NCBI GenBank assembly: GCA_902491565.1
Contig: CABUIE010000001.1
Span: 174,364-238,363 of the forward strand
Origin: an uncultured Collinsella sp.
GTDB lineage: Bacteria > Actinomycetota > Coriobacteriia > Coriobacteriales > Coriobacteriaceae
Length of the DNA stretch: 64,000 bases
Reading direction: 5' to 3'
Shown piece by piece: positions 52,608-63,922 of this stretch (positions are counted from its first letter, which is position 1; each line of letters begins with the position of its first letter). The notes beneath the pieces were generated by a model. That model saw nothing but the letters and a program-made list of their open reading frames with translations, made no database searches and was not told where the DNA came from. The translations under genes were made by a program, and so were the position numbers.

Positions 52608-54020
52608 ATGGCAGGTAACATGCAGGACAACTTTGACGAGAACGGCAATCCCATCCGCTGCTCCTTCTGCGGAAAAGAGCAGGGCCAGGTCCGTCGTCTC
52701 GTAAAGGGCCCGACCAACATCTTTATCTGTGACGAGTGCGTTGCCGCCTGCTCCGAGATCCTTGAGGAGTCGTTGGCTTCGGACTTTATGGACGCCGCCC
52801 GCAACGGCAATCTCCCGGGTTTCCTCAACGACCACGGCCAGGCTGCATCCCAGCCCGCCGTTGACCCTGAGACCGAGGGCTTTGAGCTCGAGGACGACCG
52901 TCAGGTCATCACGCACGTGCCGACGCCGCACGAGATCTATGACGAGCTTTCGGCCTATGTTATGGGCCAGGAAGATGCTAAGCGCGCCATGTCGGTTGCC
53001 GTGTACAACCACTACCGTCGCGTGATCGAGGGCGGTGCCGCGGTGTCCGCCCTTGACGAGGCCTCGGGCATGGGCGCCCAGTTTGACGATGACATGGACG
53101 AGGTGGAGCTCGCCAAGTCCAATATTCTGCTGCTCGGCCCCACCGGTACCGGTAAGACGCTGCTGGCCCAGACGCTCGCGCGCATTCTCGAGGTGCCGTT
53201 TGCCATTGCCGATGCCACCGCGCTCACCGAGGCCGGTTACGTTGGCGAGGACGTTGAGAACATCCTGCTCAAGCTCATCAACGCCGCCGATGGCGACATT
53301 GAGCGCGCGCAGGTGGGCATTATCTACGTGGACGAGATCGACAAGATCGCTCGCAAGGCCGAGAACCTCTCCATCACCCGCGATGTTTCGGGCGAGGGCG
53401 TTCAGCAGGCGCTGCTTAAGATTCTTGAGGGCACGGTGGCCAGCGTTCCGCCCACGGGCGGCCGCAAGCATCCCCAGCAGGAGCTGCTGCAGATCGACAC
53501 GACCAACATTCTGTTCATCTGCGGCGGTGCCTTTGTGGGTCTGGATAAGATCATCGCCGACCGCGTGGGCAACAAGGGCGTGGGCTTTAACTCCGAGATC
53601 GCCGGCCCCACCTCGGTCGACGAGAACGACCTGCTTCGCCAGGTGCTCCCGCAGGACCTCAACGCCTTTGGTATGATCCCCGAGTTTGTGGGCCGTACGC
53701 CCGTCGTCACCCAGACGCAGGCGCTCGACGAGGACGACCTGGTGTCGATCCTGACCGAGCCCAAGAACGCCGTGGTGCGTCAGTACCGCAAGATGTTCCA
53801 GCTCGAGGACGTTGAGCTTGAGTTTGAGGATGCCGCCCTGCACGAGATCGCCCGCATGGCGCTTGCCCGCAAGACCGGCGCCCGCGGCCTGCGCTCGATT
53901 TGCGAGGACGTGCTGCAGCAGACGATGTTCGACCTCCCCAGCGAGGAAGGCGTTGTCAAGGTCGTCGTAACCGAAGCCGCCGTCAAGGGCGAAGAACAGC
54001 CTCAGCGCATCTACGGCTAG
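52608..54020 (+). CDS. clpX: Clp protease ATPase subunit ClpX
   Basis: A 470-residue AAA+ unfoldase. The N-terminal zinc-binding domain has RCSFCGKEQGQV and FICDECVAACSEIL. Walker A is LLGPTGTGKTLLAQTLA and Walker B is IIYVDEIDKIA, with the ClpP-contact loop region in the C-terminal half and sensor-2 GARGLRSICEDVL. An insertion of about 60 residues after the zinc domain is acidic and longer than in E. coli ClpX. It starts one base after clpP. Confidence 0.95.
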   Translation: MAGNMQDNFDENGNPIRCSFCGKEQGQVRRLVKGPTNIFICDECVAACSEILEESLASDFMDAARNGNLPGFLNDHGQAASQPAVDPETEGFELEDDRQVITHVPTPHEIYDELSAYVMGQEDAKRAMSVAVYNHYRRVIEGGAAVSALDEASGMGAQFDDDMDEVELAKSNILLLGPTGTGKTLLAQTLARILEVPFAIADATALTEAGYVGEDVENILLKLINAADGDIERAQVGIIYVDEIDKIARKAENLSITRDVSGEGVQQALLKILEGTVASVPPTGGRKHPQQELLQIDTTNILFICGGAFVGLDKIIADRVGNKGVGFNSEIAGPTSVDENDLLRQVLPQDLNAFGMIPEFVGRTPVVTQTQALDEDDLVSILTEPKNAVVRQYRKMFQLEDVELEFEDAALHEIARMALARKTGARGLRSICEDVLQQTMFDLPSEEGVVKVVVTEAAVKGEEQPQRIYG

Positions 54021-54042
54021 ACCTGCCCTAAAACGTGTTTGC

Positions 54043-54082
54043 AAATAGCCTCCGACCACGCGCGGTCGGAGGCTATTTTATA
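54043..54082 (+). terminator. Terminator after clpX
   Basis: A 15-bp perfect stem, AAATAGCCTCCGACC with its complement, followed by TATAT, after a 6-base loop. Confidence 0.88.
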
Positions 54083-54171
54083 TATGCGCAATAACCCCAA
54101 CTACCTGTGTTATTCTGTGTGTTTGTTTAAGCCTCAGCGAAGTCGTTCAGACTGAAGTAATCGATACCTAA

Positions 54172-54287
54172 GGGGAGGAATGTAGGCCCGATTTTCGTAG
54201 ATTCCGCACGAGCCGAAGACCACTTAATGTGGTCTTCGAGTGAGCCCAGGACTTGACCGAGCGAAAATCGCGCCTACATTCCTTCCC
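54172..54287. repeat. Long cruciform-forming element, family C, upstream of valS
   Basis: Outer arms 54172-54197 (starting GGGGAGGAATGTAGG) and 54262-54287 are near-complements. A central perfect hairpin lies at 54214-54238 (CGAAGACCAC arms, TTAAT loop). The core CCGCACGAGCCGAAG recurs in reverse orientation after valS. It ends 20 bp before the valS start. Confidence 0.85.
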
Positions 54288-54307
54288 GGCGGGACAGGGA
54301 GAGATAT

Positions 54308-57004
<2,697 letters not shown>

Positions 57005-57020
57005 GGGTTAACTGGGGGAC

Positions 57021-57128
57021 GCGGTTTGGGGCATTGCTCGCTACTGCGGACAGTCCTGCTCGCACGAAGGCCACATTAAGTGGCCTTCGGCTCGTGCGGA
57101 ACTTGTATCGAGCAAAGCCCCAAACCGC
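57021..57128. repeat. Long cruciform-forming element, family C, downstream of valS
   Basis: Outer arms 57021-57040 (GCGGTTTGGGGCATTGCTCG) and 57109-57128 are complementary except one position. The central hairpin is at 57065-57089 (CGAAGGCCAC arms, ATTAA loop). Core and inner hairpin match the reverse complement of the element before valS, while the outer arms differ between the copies. Confidence 0.85.
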
Positions 57129-57224
57129 TCCCATAGCGGTTACGGGGGCGTCCGCTGCCTGGTAGGGCCACTGGGTTGTGGCCTTGATCTTGCTGCAATC
57201 GGGTAAAGGCTGAAATTGTCAACG

Positions 57225-57259
57225 CGAGGGGCTCATTCTTTTTGGTGGGCCTCTTTTTC
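57225..57259 (+). terminator. Weak terminator-like hairpin before folC
   Basis: GAGGGGCTCA pairs partly with TGGGCCTC and is followed by TTTTTCTG. It overlaps the upstream part of the open folC frame and so supports the later start at 57281. Confidence 0.45.
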
Positions 57260-57280
57260 TGTTATGGGGGACTTTGGGTT

Positions 57281-58624
57281 ATGGCTAAGCGTTCTGGGTC
57301 GTATGTCGTTCCTTTCTCGTTTGAGTTGCTTTCGTTTGGTGAAGCTGTGGGGCTGGCTGCTGATACGGGGCGGATTTCTGGGGATGCTGGGCCTCTGCTC
57401 GAGACGGTTGTCGATATGCTCGATGAGCTGGGGCGTCCGGACGAGTATTTCGATTGCATTCAGGTTGCCGGTACCAATGGCAAGACTTCGACCACGCGTT
57501 TTTCGGCCGCTATCCTTCGCGGCGAGGGGCTCAAGACCGCACTGTATACCTCGCCGCAGCTGGTGCGTTATCCCGAGCGCATGGAGGTCGATGGTCGTGT
57601 TGTGAGCGACGAGGCCTTTGCCCGTGGCGTTTCTGCCGCCGTCGAGGCGGGGCGTCGCGTGAATGCGCACCGTGTGGCGGCGGGGGAGCGCGCCTATTCC
57701 ATCACGCCGTTTGACCTGCTGACGGCTGCCGCATTGGTAGTGTTTGCCGAGGCTGCGGTGGATGTTGCCGTGCTTGAGGTTGGCATGGGCGGGCGTTGGG
57801 ACGCCACAAGTGCGACCGATCCCGTCGCCGTTGCCATTACGGGCATTGGGCTCGATCACACACGCATTCTGGGCGATACGCTCGAGGCCATTGCGGGGGA
57901 GAAGGCTGCGGTCATTAAGCCCGGACGCCTGGTTGTGCTGGGCGAGGGTACGCATGAGGCGAGCGTTCAGCGCGTGATGGATGCGCGTTGTCGCGAGTGC
58001 GGCGTTGTTCCGCTCGTGGTGAACCATGCCACGACCAAGGTACCTTCGCACGTGGGTGATACGGTGGAGTTTAGCTGCACTACGCCGCGTGCCATCTATA
58101 CGTCTAGCATGGTTAAGCCGGCGTATCAGCCGCAGAATGCTGCGTGCGCGATTATGCTGTGCGAGGGGTATCTGAGTCGCGAGCTCGACCACGATGCGCT
58201 GGATGCATCGCTTATGGGTTGCCCCACACCGGGTCGTTTTGACGTGCTGGGGACCGATCCGCTTAAGCTGATTGACGCCTGTCATAACCCCCAGAGCTGC
58301 GAGAACTTTGTGAGCGCGTTGGACGAGATCGATCCGTGCGTGGAGAATCGCCCCACGCTGCTATGCGCCGCGCTGGCCGATAAGGACGTGGCGGGTATCG
58401 TTGACGTTCTGGTTCCGGCATTCCCCCGCGTGGTCGTGACCCAGACCGATTCCGATCGCGCCCTGCCGGCAGAGGAGCTTGCTGCCCTCGTGGACGCCAA
58501 CAAGCTCGCGGGCGTGTACCCCAGCGTATCCGAGGCGCTTGCAGCTTTCGAGGCCGCGGGGGAGCCCTTCGTAGCAGCCGGCACCATCACCCTAGCCGGC
58601 GAAGTAGCCGGTCTGCTGCGCTAG
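57281..58624 (+). CDS. folC: Folylpolyglutamate synthase / dihydrofolate synthase
   Basis: A 447-residue Mur-ligase-family enzyme adding glutamate to (dihydro)folates. The P-loop is QVAGTNGKTSTTRF, followed by TALYTSPQLVRYPERM, the VLEVGMGGRWDATS motif and GLDHTRILGDTLEAIAGEKAAV, all FolC hallmarks. The C-terminal ligase domain has GRFDVLGTDPLKLIDACHNP. The ATG at 57281 follows a GGGGGACTTTGGG stretch. No other folate gene is adjacent. Confidence 0.92.
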   Translation: MAKRSGSYVVPFSFELLSFGEAVGLAADTGRISGDAGPLLETVVDMLDELGRPDEYFDCIQVAGTNGKTSTTRFSAAILRGEGLKTALYTSPQLVRYPERMEVDGRVVSDEAFARGVSAAVEAGRRVNAHRVAAGERAYSITPFDLLTAAALVVFAEAAVDVAVLEVGMGGRWDATSATDPVAVAITGIGLDHTRILGDTLEAIAGEKAAVIKPGRLVVLGEGTHEASVQRVMDARCRECGVVPLVVNHATTKVPSHVGDTVEFSCTTPRAIYTSSMVKPAYQPQNAACAIMLCEGYLSRELDHDALDASLMGCPTPGRFDVLGTDPLKLIDACHNPQSCENFVSALDEIDPCVENRPTLLCAALADKDVAGIVDVLVPAFPRVVVTQTDSDRALPAEELAALVDANKLAGVYPSVSEALAAFEAAGEPFVAAGTITLAGEVAGLLR

Positions 58625-58650
58625 AGCCCCTCCGCAGGGCGGCTGCCTTG

Positions 58651-58737
58651 GCCCCCTCATCAGTTGCGGTGAAATAGTTCCTTTTGGGTTCTAGCAGCCC
58701 ATCCAGGAACTATTCCACCGCAACTTATTGAGGGGCT
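58651..58737. repeat. Extragenic palindrome, family A, copy 6, extended
   Basis: Core arms 58661-58682 and 58705-58727 (CAGTTGCGGTGAAATAGTTC... with one mismatch). Flanking GCCCCCTCA and TTGAGGGGC extend the inverted repeat outwards by about ten bases. It lies between convergent folC and the M24 peptidase and can serve as a terminator for both. Confidence 0.88.
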
Positions 58738-58749
58738 GTTGGGTAAAGG

Positions 58750-59838
58750 CTAGTCTAGGCGGACCGGATCGTGGGGGTAAGCGTTGAGGATCTCGACGCC
58801 GGACTCGGTGATCAGGGCCAGGTCTTCGATGCGGACGCCGGTGTGGCCGGGGAGGTAGATGCCCGGCTCGATGGAGAACGTCATGCCCGGCTCTACGACC
58901 TGCTCGTTGACAAGCGAAACGTCGCCCGGCTCGTGGTCCTGCAGACCAATCGAGTGTCCCAGGCGATGAGTAAAGTACTGCCCATAGCCCGCATCCTCAA
59001 TCACGTCGCGCGCGGCACGGTCCAGGTCGCACATGCGCACGCCTGGGGCGATGAGCGCCTCGGCGGCCTCGTTGGCGCGGCGCACGATGTCGTAGATGCG
59101 TGCCGTCTCCTCGTCCGGCTCGCCCCAAAAGAACGTGCGCGTCATGTCCGAGCAGTAGTTGCGGCGGCGTCCGCCAATGTCGAACAGCACCACGTCGCCG
59201 CGCTTGAGTACGGTGTCGTCGGGCTCGTGATGCGGGTCTCCGGCGTTGGCGCCAAAGCTCACGATGGGCGGAAAGCTAAAACCCTCGCAGTCGTGTTTGC
59301 GGTACAGGTCGAGCATCTGGTCGGCAATTTCGCGCTCCGTCACGCCCTCGTGAACGAGCTTGATGGCATCGGCCATCACGGCGTCGTTGGCGGCCGAGGA
59401 CACACGCATGAGCTCCTGCTCGGCGGCATCCTTGTGGGTGCGTGCCGCGGTGACGGCAAAGTCGCCCAGGAAGAACTCGCTCGCGGCATGGCGCTCCATA
59501 AGCGGCATCAAAAAGCCGGAGCGCATGACGGTGTCGATACCGAGCGGTATGGTCGGGTCGATCTCACTCGCGATGGCGTCTGTCACGACGTCGGTATCGG
59601 TGTGGTAGGCAACGCGTGCATTGTCGTACTCGGGCAGCTGATGCAGGGCGTTGACCAAGATCACGGGCTCGCTTCCGCGCGCGAGCAGCACGCCACAAAA
59701 ACGCTCGAACATATCGGCATAAAAGCCGGTCAGGTAATAAATCGACCACGGGTCGTTTACGAGCAGCTGCGCGCCGGGGTGCTGAGCCTCGAGCGCATCG
59801 AGCACGCGCGCCACGCGCTGATCATCGACATGTGCCAT
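58750..59838 (-). CDS. M24 family Xaa-Pro aminopeptidase/dipeptidase
   Basis: A 362-residue metallopeptidase with a creatinase-like N-terminal domain (about residues 1-135) and a pita-bread catalytic domain. The metal ligands are visible as VLFDIGGRRRNYCSDMTRTF (two Asp), THRLGHSIGLQDHE (His), FSIEPGIYLPG (Glu) and VRIEDLALIT (Glu). It cleaves X-Pro peptides in the cytosol by family. ATG 59838 follows AAAGGATG. Whether it is an aminopeptidase P or a prolidase cannot be told. Confidence 0.9.
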   Translation of the reverse strand: MAHVDDQRVARVLDALEAQHPGAQLLVNDPWSIYYLTGFYADMFERFCGVLLARGSEPVILVNALHQLPEYDNARVAYHTDTDVVTDAIASEIDPTIPLGIDTVMRSGFLMPLMERHAASEFFLGDFAVTAARTHKDAAEQELMRVSSAANDAVMADAIKLVHEGVTEREIADQMLDLYRKHDCEGFSFPPIVSFGANAGDPHHEPDDTVLKRGDVVLFDIGGRRRNYCSDMTRTFFWGEPDEETARIYDIVRRANEAAEALIAPGVRMCDLDRAARDVIEDAGYGQYFTHRLGHSIGLQDHEPGDVSLVNEQVVEPGMTFSIEPGIYLPGHTGVRIEDLALITESGVEILNAYPHDPVRLD

Positions 59839-59957
59839 GAAACATCCTTTCGCTAGGGTGCCACCATGGTATCCCCAATGCCGAGGTAGTCAATTTGGGA
59901 CGGGGCTATTTTAGCTGCGTCAAACATGCGGAATGATTTTTCTGGGACGGGGATTAG

Positions 59958-59983
59958 GTAATCATTGGGTTCCGAATGATTAC
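59958..59983. repeat. Short hairpin in the gap upstream of the M24 peptidase
   Basis: GTAATCATT and AATGATTAC are perfect 9-base arms around an 8-base loop. Two GGGACGGGG words precede it. Purpose unknown; it may belong to the peptidase gene's control region. Confidence 0.4.
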
Positions 59984-60028
59984 GTTTGGGCAAAAGTAGT
60001 CATAAGAGGTCCGTCTCAAATGAGCTGG

Positions 60029-60188
60029 TTTCAAAAGTATGGCGGATTACGGGGCTGGACCTGTATTACTTGACCATGGGAAAAATCGCGAAATTAAAAC
60101 CGCAGGTAGAGGGCTTATTAACAATCGAAAATTGCCGGTATGGATGGGGGTCTCTGAATCAGCCCCGTAATCCGGCATAGTTTTGAAA
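60029..60188. mobile_element. MITE-like element with 29-base terminal inverted repeats
   Basis: The ends 60029-60057 (TTTCAAAAGTATGGCGGATT...) and 60160-60188 are inverted copies with two mismatches, enclosing about 100 bp of lower GC without a convincing gene. The 160-bp size and terminal inverted repeats are those of a miniature inverted-repeat element, but no target-site duplication could be confirmed. Confidence 0.55.
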
Positions 60189-60229
60189 TGGCACTAAAGT
60201 AGGCACAAGCTAAATGCCGATTCCATGGA

Positions 60230-60297
60230 AAGTTGCGGTGGAATAGTTCCTGGATGCTGGGGTTTTGGCGGAAATCAGGAACTATTTCACCGCAATT
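60230..60297. repeat. Extragenic palindrome, family A, copy 7
   Basis: Arms 60230-60252 (AAGTTGCGGTGGAATAGTTC...) and 60276-60297 with one mismatch; the loop is 23 bases. It follows the DUF1667 operon end and the MITE-like element. Confidence 0.88.
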
Positions 60298-60355
60298 GAG
60301 GAGGGGCGGGGTGGATGGCGGGGTAGCTAAAAGAGCCCCGTCCCTGATTAGCTAC

Positions 60356-60754
60356 TTAAACTCGGTCGATGTCCATGCTGGCGATGAGGTCGGTACCTGT
60401 GTCAAGGAGGTTGGGGAGGACTACGTCGCCCATGCGGATGGGGGCTTTGACGACCAGGCCGCGGATGATGTCCATGGCCTGGGCATGGAGTGCCAGCGGG
60501 ATGGCTTCGGCCGTGCGCGCGGGCAGCAGCGCCTCATCGCCACCGGATACGGCCACCGTGGTGGTAAGCACGCGCATGGGGCAGGTGAGCTCCTGATGCG
60601 CGAACGTATCACCGCGCGGGCAGCTGTTGCCGGTTACGGAGCGCACCTCTACCACGGCGCCGTCTGGGCTGCGCTCGACCTCCACGGTCAGGAGGCACTC
60701 GGATGGGCAGGTGGTGCAGTTGAACTGCAGCGTTTCAATTGCGTTTGTGCTCAT
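60356..60754 (-). CDS. DUF1667 Cys-rich protein of the glycerol-3-phosphate dehydrogenase-like operon
   Basis: A 132-residue protein of the DUF1667 family, which in many anaerobes accompanies FAD-dependent oxidoreductases related to GlpA/GlpB. Four Cys lie in two pairs: NCTTCPSECLL near the N-terminus and NSCPRGDTFAHQELTCP, likely metal or cluster ligands. The ATG at 60754 follows GAGGAGG. It is the third gene of a three-gene minus-strand operon. Its biochemical role is not established. Confidence 0.8.
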   Translation of the reverse strand: MSTNAIETLQFNCTTCPSECLLTVEVERSPDGAVVEVRSVTGNSCPRGDTFAHQELTCPMRVLTTTVAVSGGDEALLPARTAEAIPLALHAQAMDIIRGLVVKAPIRMGDVVLPNLLDTGTDLIASMDIDRV

Positions 60755-60758
60755 GACT

Positions 60759-62149
60759 CTACGCCTCCTCAATAGGGTCAACGGACAGGACAATCTCGCT
60801 GGCACCTAGGTCGAGTGCGCGCTGAATCACCTTTGCCGGCAGCGGGAAGCTTTCCATGACGCTCGGTTTAAACGGGCGGACCTTGCCCGCAAACAGTTCC
60901 TCGTCGCCTGCCAGAATACGTACGCGGGCGGCGTTGACCGGTCGGCGTACGCGGAAGTTGAGCTTAGTGAGCCCGACGGCCGTAATGTGACCCGGCAGTG
61001 CGTAGCCTGCGATGCCGGCGGGGGAGACCGTGAGCTCGCAGCCCGCGTCCGCCACTCCCGCCGCGGTGCCGACAGTCCCCAACGCCCACGCCGCCGCAGC
61101 CGCGCCGGCGCGTTCGGACTCGGTCGTCACGTTGTCGGCCAGGTCGTGCACGTGCAGCACGTTGCCACAGGCAAAGATGCCCGGCACGCCCGTCTGCAGG
61201 CTCTGGTCCACCACGGCGCCGCGCGTGCGCGGGTCAAGCTCAACGCCCGCGCCCACCGAAAGCTCGTTCTCGGGAATCAGGCCAACCGAAAGCAGTAGCG
61301 TGCGCACGGAACAACGCGCTCGGTCCCCGGAATGGGTGCAAGACGCTCGTCGACTTGGCTCACCTCGACGGCCTCCACGCGGTCGTGCCCGATCACGCGC
61401 GTGACGGTGGTGGACAGGTGCAGCGGAATGCCAAAGTCGTCCAGGCAGTTCTTGACGTTGCGGCGCAGGCCGTTGGCGTAGGGCATGAGTTCGTACACGC
61501 CCTCGACCGAAATCCCCTCGAGCGTGCAGCGGCGCGCCATGATAAGCCCGATGTCACCCGAGCCTAAAATGACGGCGCGCGAGCCGGGTTTGAGGTTCTC
61601 GATATTGATGTATCGCTGCGCCAGGCCGGCCGTAAACACGCCGGCGGGGCGGCTGCCGGGGATCTTGATCTCGCTGCGCGTGCGCTCACGGCATCCCATG
61701 GCAAGGACGACCGCTCGCCCGGTGAGCTGTAGCATGCCGGCGGGGCTCATGAGCGTGACGGTATGGACTGCGGTAAATCCTGGGGCATCGTCCACGCCCG
61801 ACGCGCCCTCGCCCTCGTCCGAATCAATCCCAATCACCATGCTGCCCAAGAACAGCGCAATGTCGGTCGCCCGCACCTGATCGATAAAGCGCTGCGCGTA
61901 CTCGGGACCGGTGAGCTCCTGCTTAAAGTGCGAAAGACCAAAACCCGGGTGAATGCACTGGCGGAGGATTCCGCCCAGATGCTGCTCACGTTCAACGATG
62001 GCCACGCGCGCGCCGGCTTTATGCGCGACAAGCGCGGCCGCCATGCCGGCGGGGCCGCCGCCGATAACGACCATGTCGAACGCCTGTGTCTGCACTGTCC
62101 CAGTAGCTCCTGCTTCCGCGCATCCGTCGCGCGTATCAAATGTCGCCAT
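60759..62149 (-). pseudogene. NAD(P)/FAD-dependent oxidoreductase (GlpB/thioredoxin-reductase-like), frameshifted
   Basis: Two abutting frames make one protein of about 460 residues. The first (62149 to 61277) has the FAD motif MVVIGGGPAGMAAALVAHKAG and the second dinucleotide fold RAVILGSGDIGLIMARRC, but after ERVVPC it runs into a TGA. The homologous sequence TLLLSVGLIPENELS, and the FAD-domain end GVPGIFACGNVLHVHDLAD, continue in another frame (to 60759). One base seems missing near 61302-61304, where TGC-GAC-ACG would restore the frame. The rest of the gene and both neighbours are intact, so a sequencing error or a recent mutation are both possible. Confidence 0.75.
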
Positions 62150-62150
62150 C

Positions 62151-63614
62151 TTAGCGCACCCCCTTCAGCGGTCCCTCGACCAGCCAAGATCCGGTATCCT
62201 CTAACAGCACCTCGCTGGGGTCGCAGCCCAGCTCGCGCACTAGGATTGCCATCACGCGGCTCTGGCAAAAGCCACTTTGGCACCGACCCATGCCGGCACG
62301 GCAGCGGCGCTTGACACCCTCGACCGAAACCGCCCCCGGGCGTCGTCGGATCGCGGCCACGATCTCAGTCTCGGGCACCGTCTCGCAGCGACAGACGATC
62401 TGCCCCCAAGCGGGGTCGGACTCAATGAGCTCTGCCTTGCGCGCAAGCGGCGCACGGTCAAAGTCGTCCGGTGCGCGGCGTATCGGGTCCCAATCGTTCC
62501 GTTCGCGCAGGGCCACGCCGGCATCGCGCAGCACCTGCTCCATGCGCTCGGCAATGGCTGGCGCGCTTGCCACGCCCGGCGACTGAATACCTGCCGCCTG
62601 GAACAGCCCCGGCACCACGGCGGACTGCCCAATAAAGAAGTCGTTCGTTCCCTTAATGACCGGGCGCCCGCCGGCAAACGCGCGCACCACGCGGCGCGTG
62701 TCCAGGTCGGGCACCAGCTTGCGCGCGCCGCTCAGCAGTGCGTTGACATCGCTCGCATAGGTCTGCGTGTCGCCGGGCTCGCGCTCGGCGGCCGTCGCGG
62801 TAATCACGGTGTTGCCATGTACGGTACCCGTGACGATAACACCCTTGGAAACCGGCGTGGGAACAGGGTAGAGCGGCATGAGCGCACGCGGCTCCTTGTC
62901 CAGCACCACGATGTTGCCCTGGCGCCAGACCATCTGGAACTCCTCGGCGCCCGCCATATGCGAGATGTCCGCGGCGCCGTTGCCCGCGGCGTTGATCAGG
63001 TAACGGCAACGCACGTCGCCGGCGGGCGTCGCCAGCGTAAAGCGCGCAGCCCCGTCGGTAGCCTCGCCGCCAGCAACCTCAATCGCTTCCACCGGCGCGG
63101 ACCGCATAAACGTCACGCCGTTGGCCACGGCGTTCTCCAACGCGGCGATGGCCACTTCAAACGGATCTACAAAACCGGTCGAAGGGCACCATAGCGCACA
63201 TGTGGCCTGGGCACTCGCGCGCGGCTCCAGCTCGTGGATGCGCTTGGGGCCGATGATTGACAGCTCGGGTACGCCGTTGGCCAGGCCATTCTGGCGCAGC
63301 TTCTCCAGGTGCGCGCAGTCTTCGTCGTTGAAGCCCAGCACCATCGACCCAGTGCGGCAGAACAAAAAGCCTAGCTCCTGGGCCCACTTGCCATATAGCT
63401 CACAGCCGCGAGCGTTGACCTGCGCCTTTACCGTGCTCGGAGCCGGATCGTAGCCGGCGTGCACCAGGCCGCCGTTGGCCTTTGACGCGCCCAGCGCGAT
63501 ATCGTTGGCCGCCTCGACCACACAAATGGACAGGTCATAGCGCGCGAGCTGCCGCGCGATGGCGCACCCGGTGATGCCCGCGCCCACAATTGCGATATCA
63601 AACGTTTCCGTCAC
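62151..63614 (-). CDS. FAD-dependent oxidoreductase, GlpA/L-2-hydroxyglutarate oxidase-like, with C-terminal [2Fe-2S] BFD domain
   Basis: A 487-residue flavoprotein. The N-terminal FAD motif is FDIAIVGAGITGCAIARQLA, and the DAO domain follows to about residue 370 (QAAGIQSPGVASAPAIAE). The C-terminal 90 residues carry a BFD-like [2Fe-2S] motif, IVCRCETVPETEI with RRCRAGMGRCQSGFC. With the next two genes it resembles the three-component anaerobic glycerol-3-phosphate dehydrogenase of clostridia. The start is GTG 63614 behind GGGAGG. The downstream flavoprotein gene begins two bases after its stop. Confidence 0.87.
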   Translation of the reverse strand: MTETFDIAIVGAGITGCAIARQLARYDLSICVVEAANDIALGASKANGGLVHAGYDPAPSTVKAQVNARGCELYGKWAQELGFLFCRTGSMVLGFNDEDCAHLEKLRQNGLANGVPELSIIGPKRIHELEPRASAQATCALWCPSTGFVDPFEVAIAALENAVANGVTFMRSAPVEAIEVAGGEATDGAARFTLATPAGDVRCRYLINAAGNGAADISHMAGAEEFQMVWRQGNIVVLDKEPRALMPLYPVPTPVSKGVIVTGTVHGNTVITATAAEREPGDTQTYASDVNALLSGARKLVPDLDTRRVVRAFAGGRPVIKGTNDFFIGQSAVVPGLFQAAGIQSPGVASAPAIAERMEQVLRDAGVALRERNDWDPIRRAPDDFDRAPLARKAELIESDPAWGQIVCRCETVPETEIVAAIRRRPGAVSVEGVKRRCRAGMGRCQSGFCQSRVMAILVRELGCDPSEVLLEDTGSWLVEGPLKGVR

Positions 63615-63631
63615 AGTGCCTCCCAGAAGAG

Positions 63632-63646
63632 TTGACAGGCTGTCAA
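63632..63646 (-). promoter_or_regulatory. Palindromic operator candidate at the oxidoreductase operon promoter
   Basis: TTGACAGGCTGTCAA is a perfect 7-1-7 inverted repeat 18 bp upstream of the GTG start, overlapping the likely promoter (it contains a TTGACA hexamer on both strands). A dimeric repressor site is suggested; the regulator is not encoded in view. Confidence 0.5.
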
Positions 63647-63784
63647 TAGGACTATCCTACGGTCTGCACACCCCCGGTGCGGCGGCAATGCGGTGAACAG
63701 CCCCAACTGCATCCGCCAACGGCAGGCGAGGGGAGACTCAGGACCATCGGTGACCTCGTCTGCCGTCCCTGGTGTCAGAAGGTT

Positions 63785-63922
63785 GTCTCGTTCTGTAACA
63801 GTAAGCAGAAGAATTGGGTTCTAGATGTTACAGATCGAGACGTTTGCCAGGCGGGTCCTCCGTTTGTCTTGATTTGTAACAGTAAGAGGAGAAAAGCGGT
63901 CCTATGTGTTACAGATTGAGAT
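63785..63922. repeat. Two tandem hairpins with TCTGTAACA/TGTTACAGA arms
   Basis: Hairpin 1 spans 63785-63841 with 16-base arms (GTCTCGTTCTGTAACA, one mismatch). Hairpin 2 spans 63866-63922 with related arms (GTCTTGATTTGTAACA). The copies start 81 bp apart and share GTAACAGTAAG and GTTACAGAT. No gene is seen from 63647 to the window end; these hairpins are the only structure found there. Confidence 0.7.

Noticed and set aside
54083..54307. T-box leader upstream of valS
   Set aside because: No T-box core motif (GGGTGGTACCGCG-like) or specifier hairpin is present; the region is occupied by the family C palindrome.
59986..60180. A 64-codon frame within the MITE-like element
   Set aside because: No ribosome-binding site, no homologous pattern, and it spans the terminal inverted repeats.
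61277..61279. The TGA ending the first part of the flavoprotein as another Sec codon
   Set aside because: Reading through in the same frame gives no homologous sequence; homology resumes in a different frame upstream of the TGA, so a frameshift explains it better.
63677..63919. An 80-codon frame at the right edge
   Set aside because: It reads through both tandem hairpins and its product repeats the hairpin sequence; no ribosome-binding site supports it.
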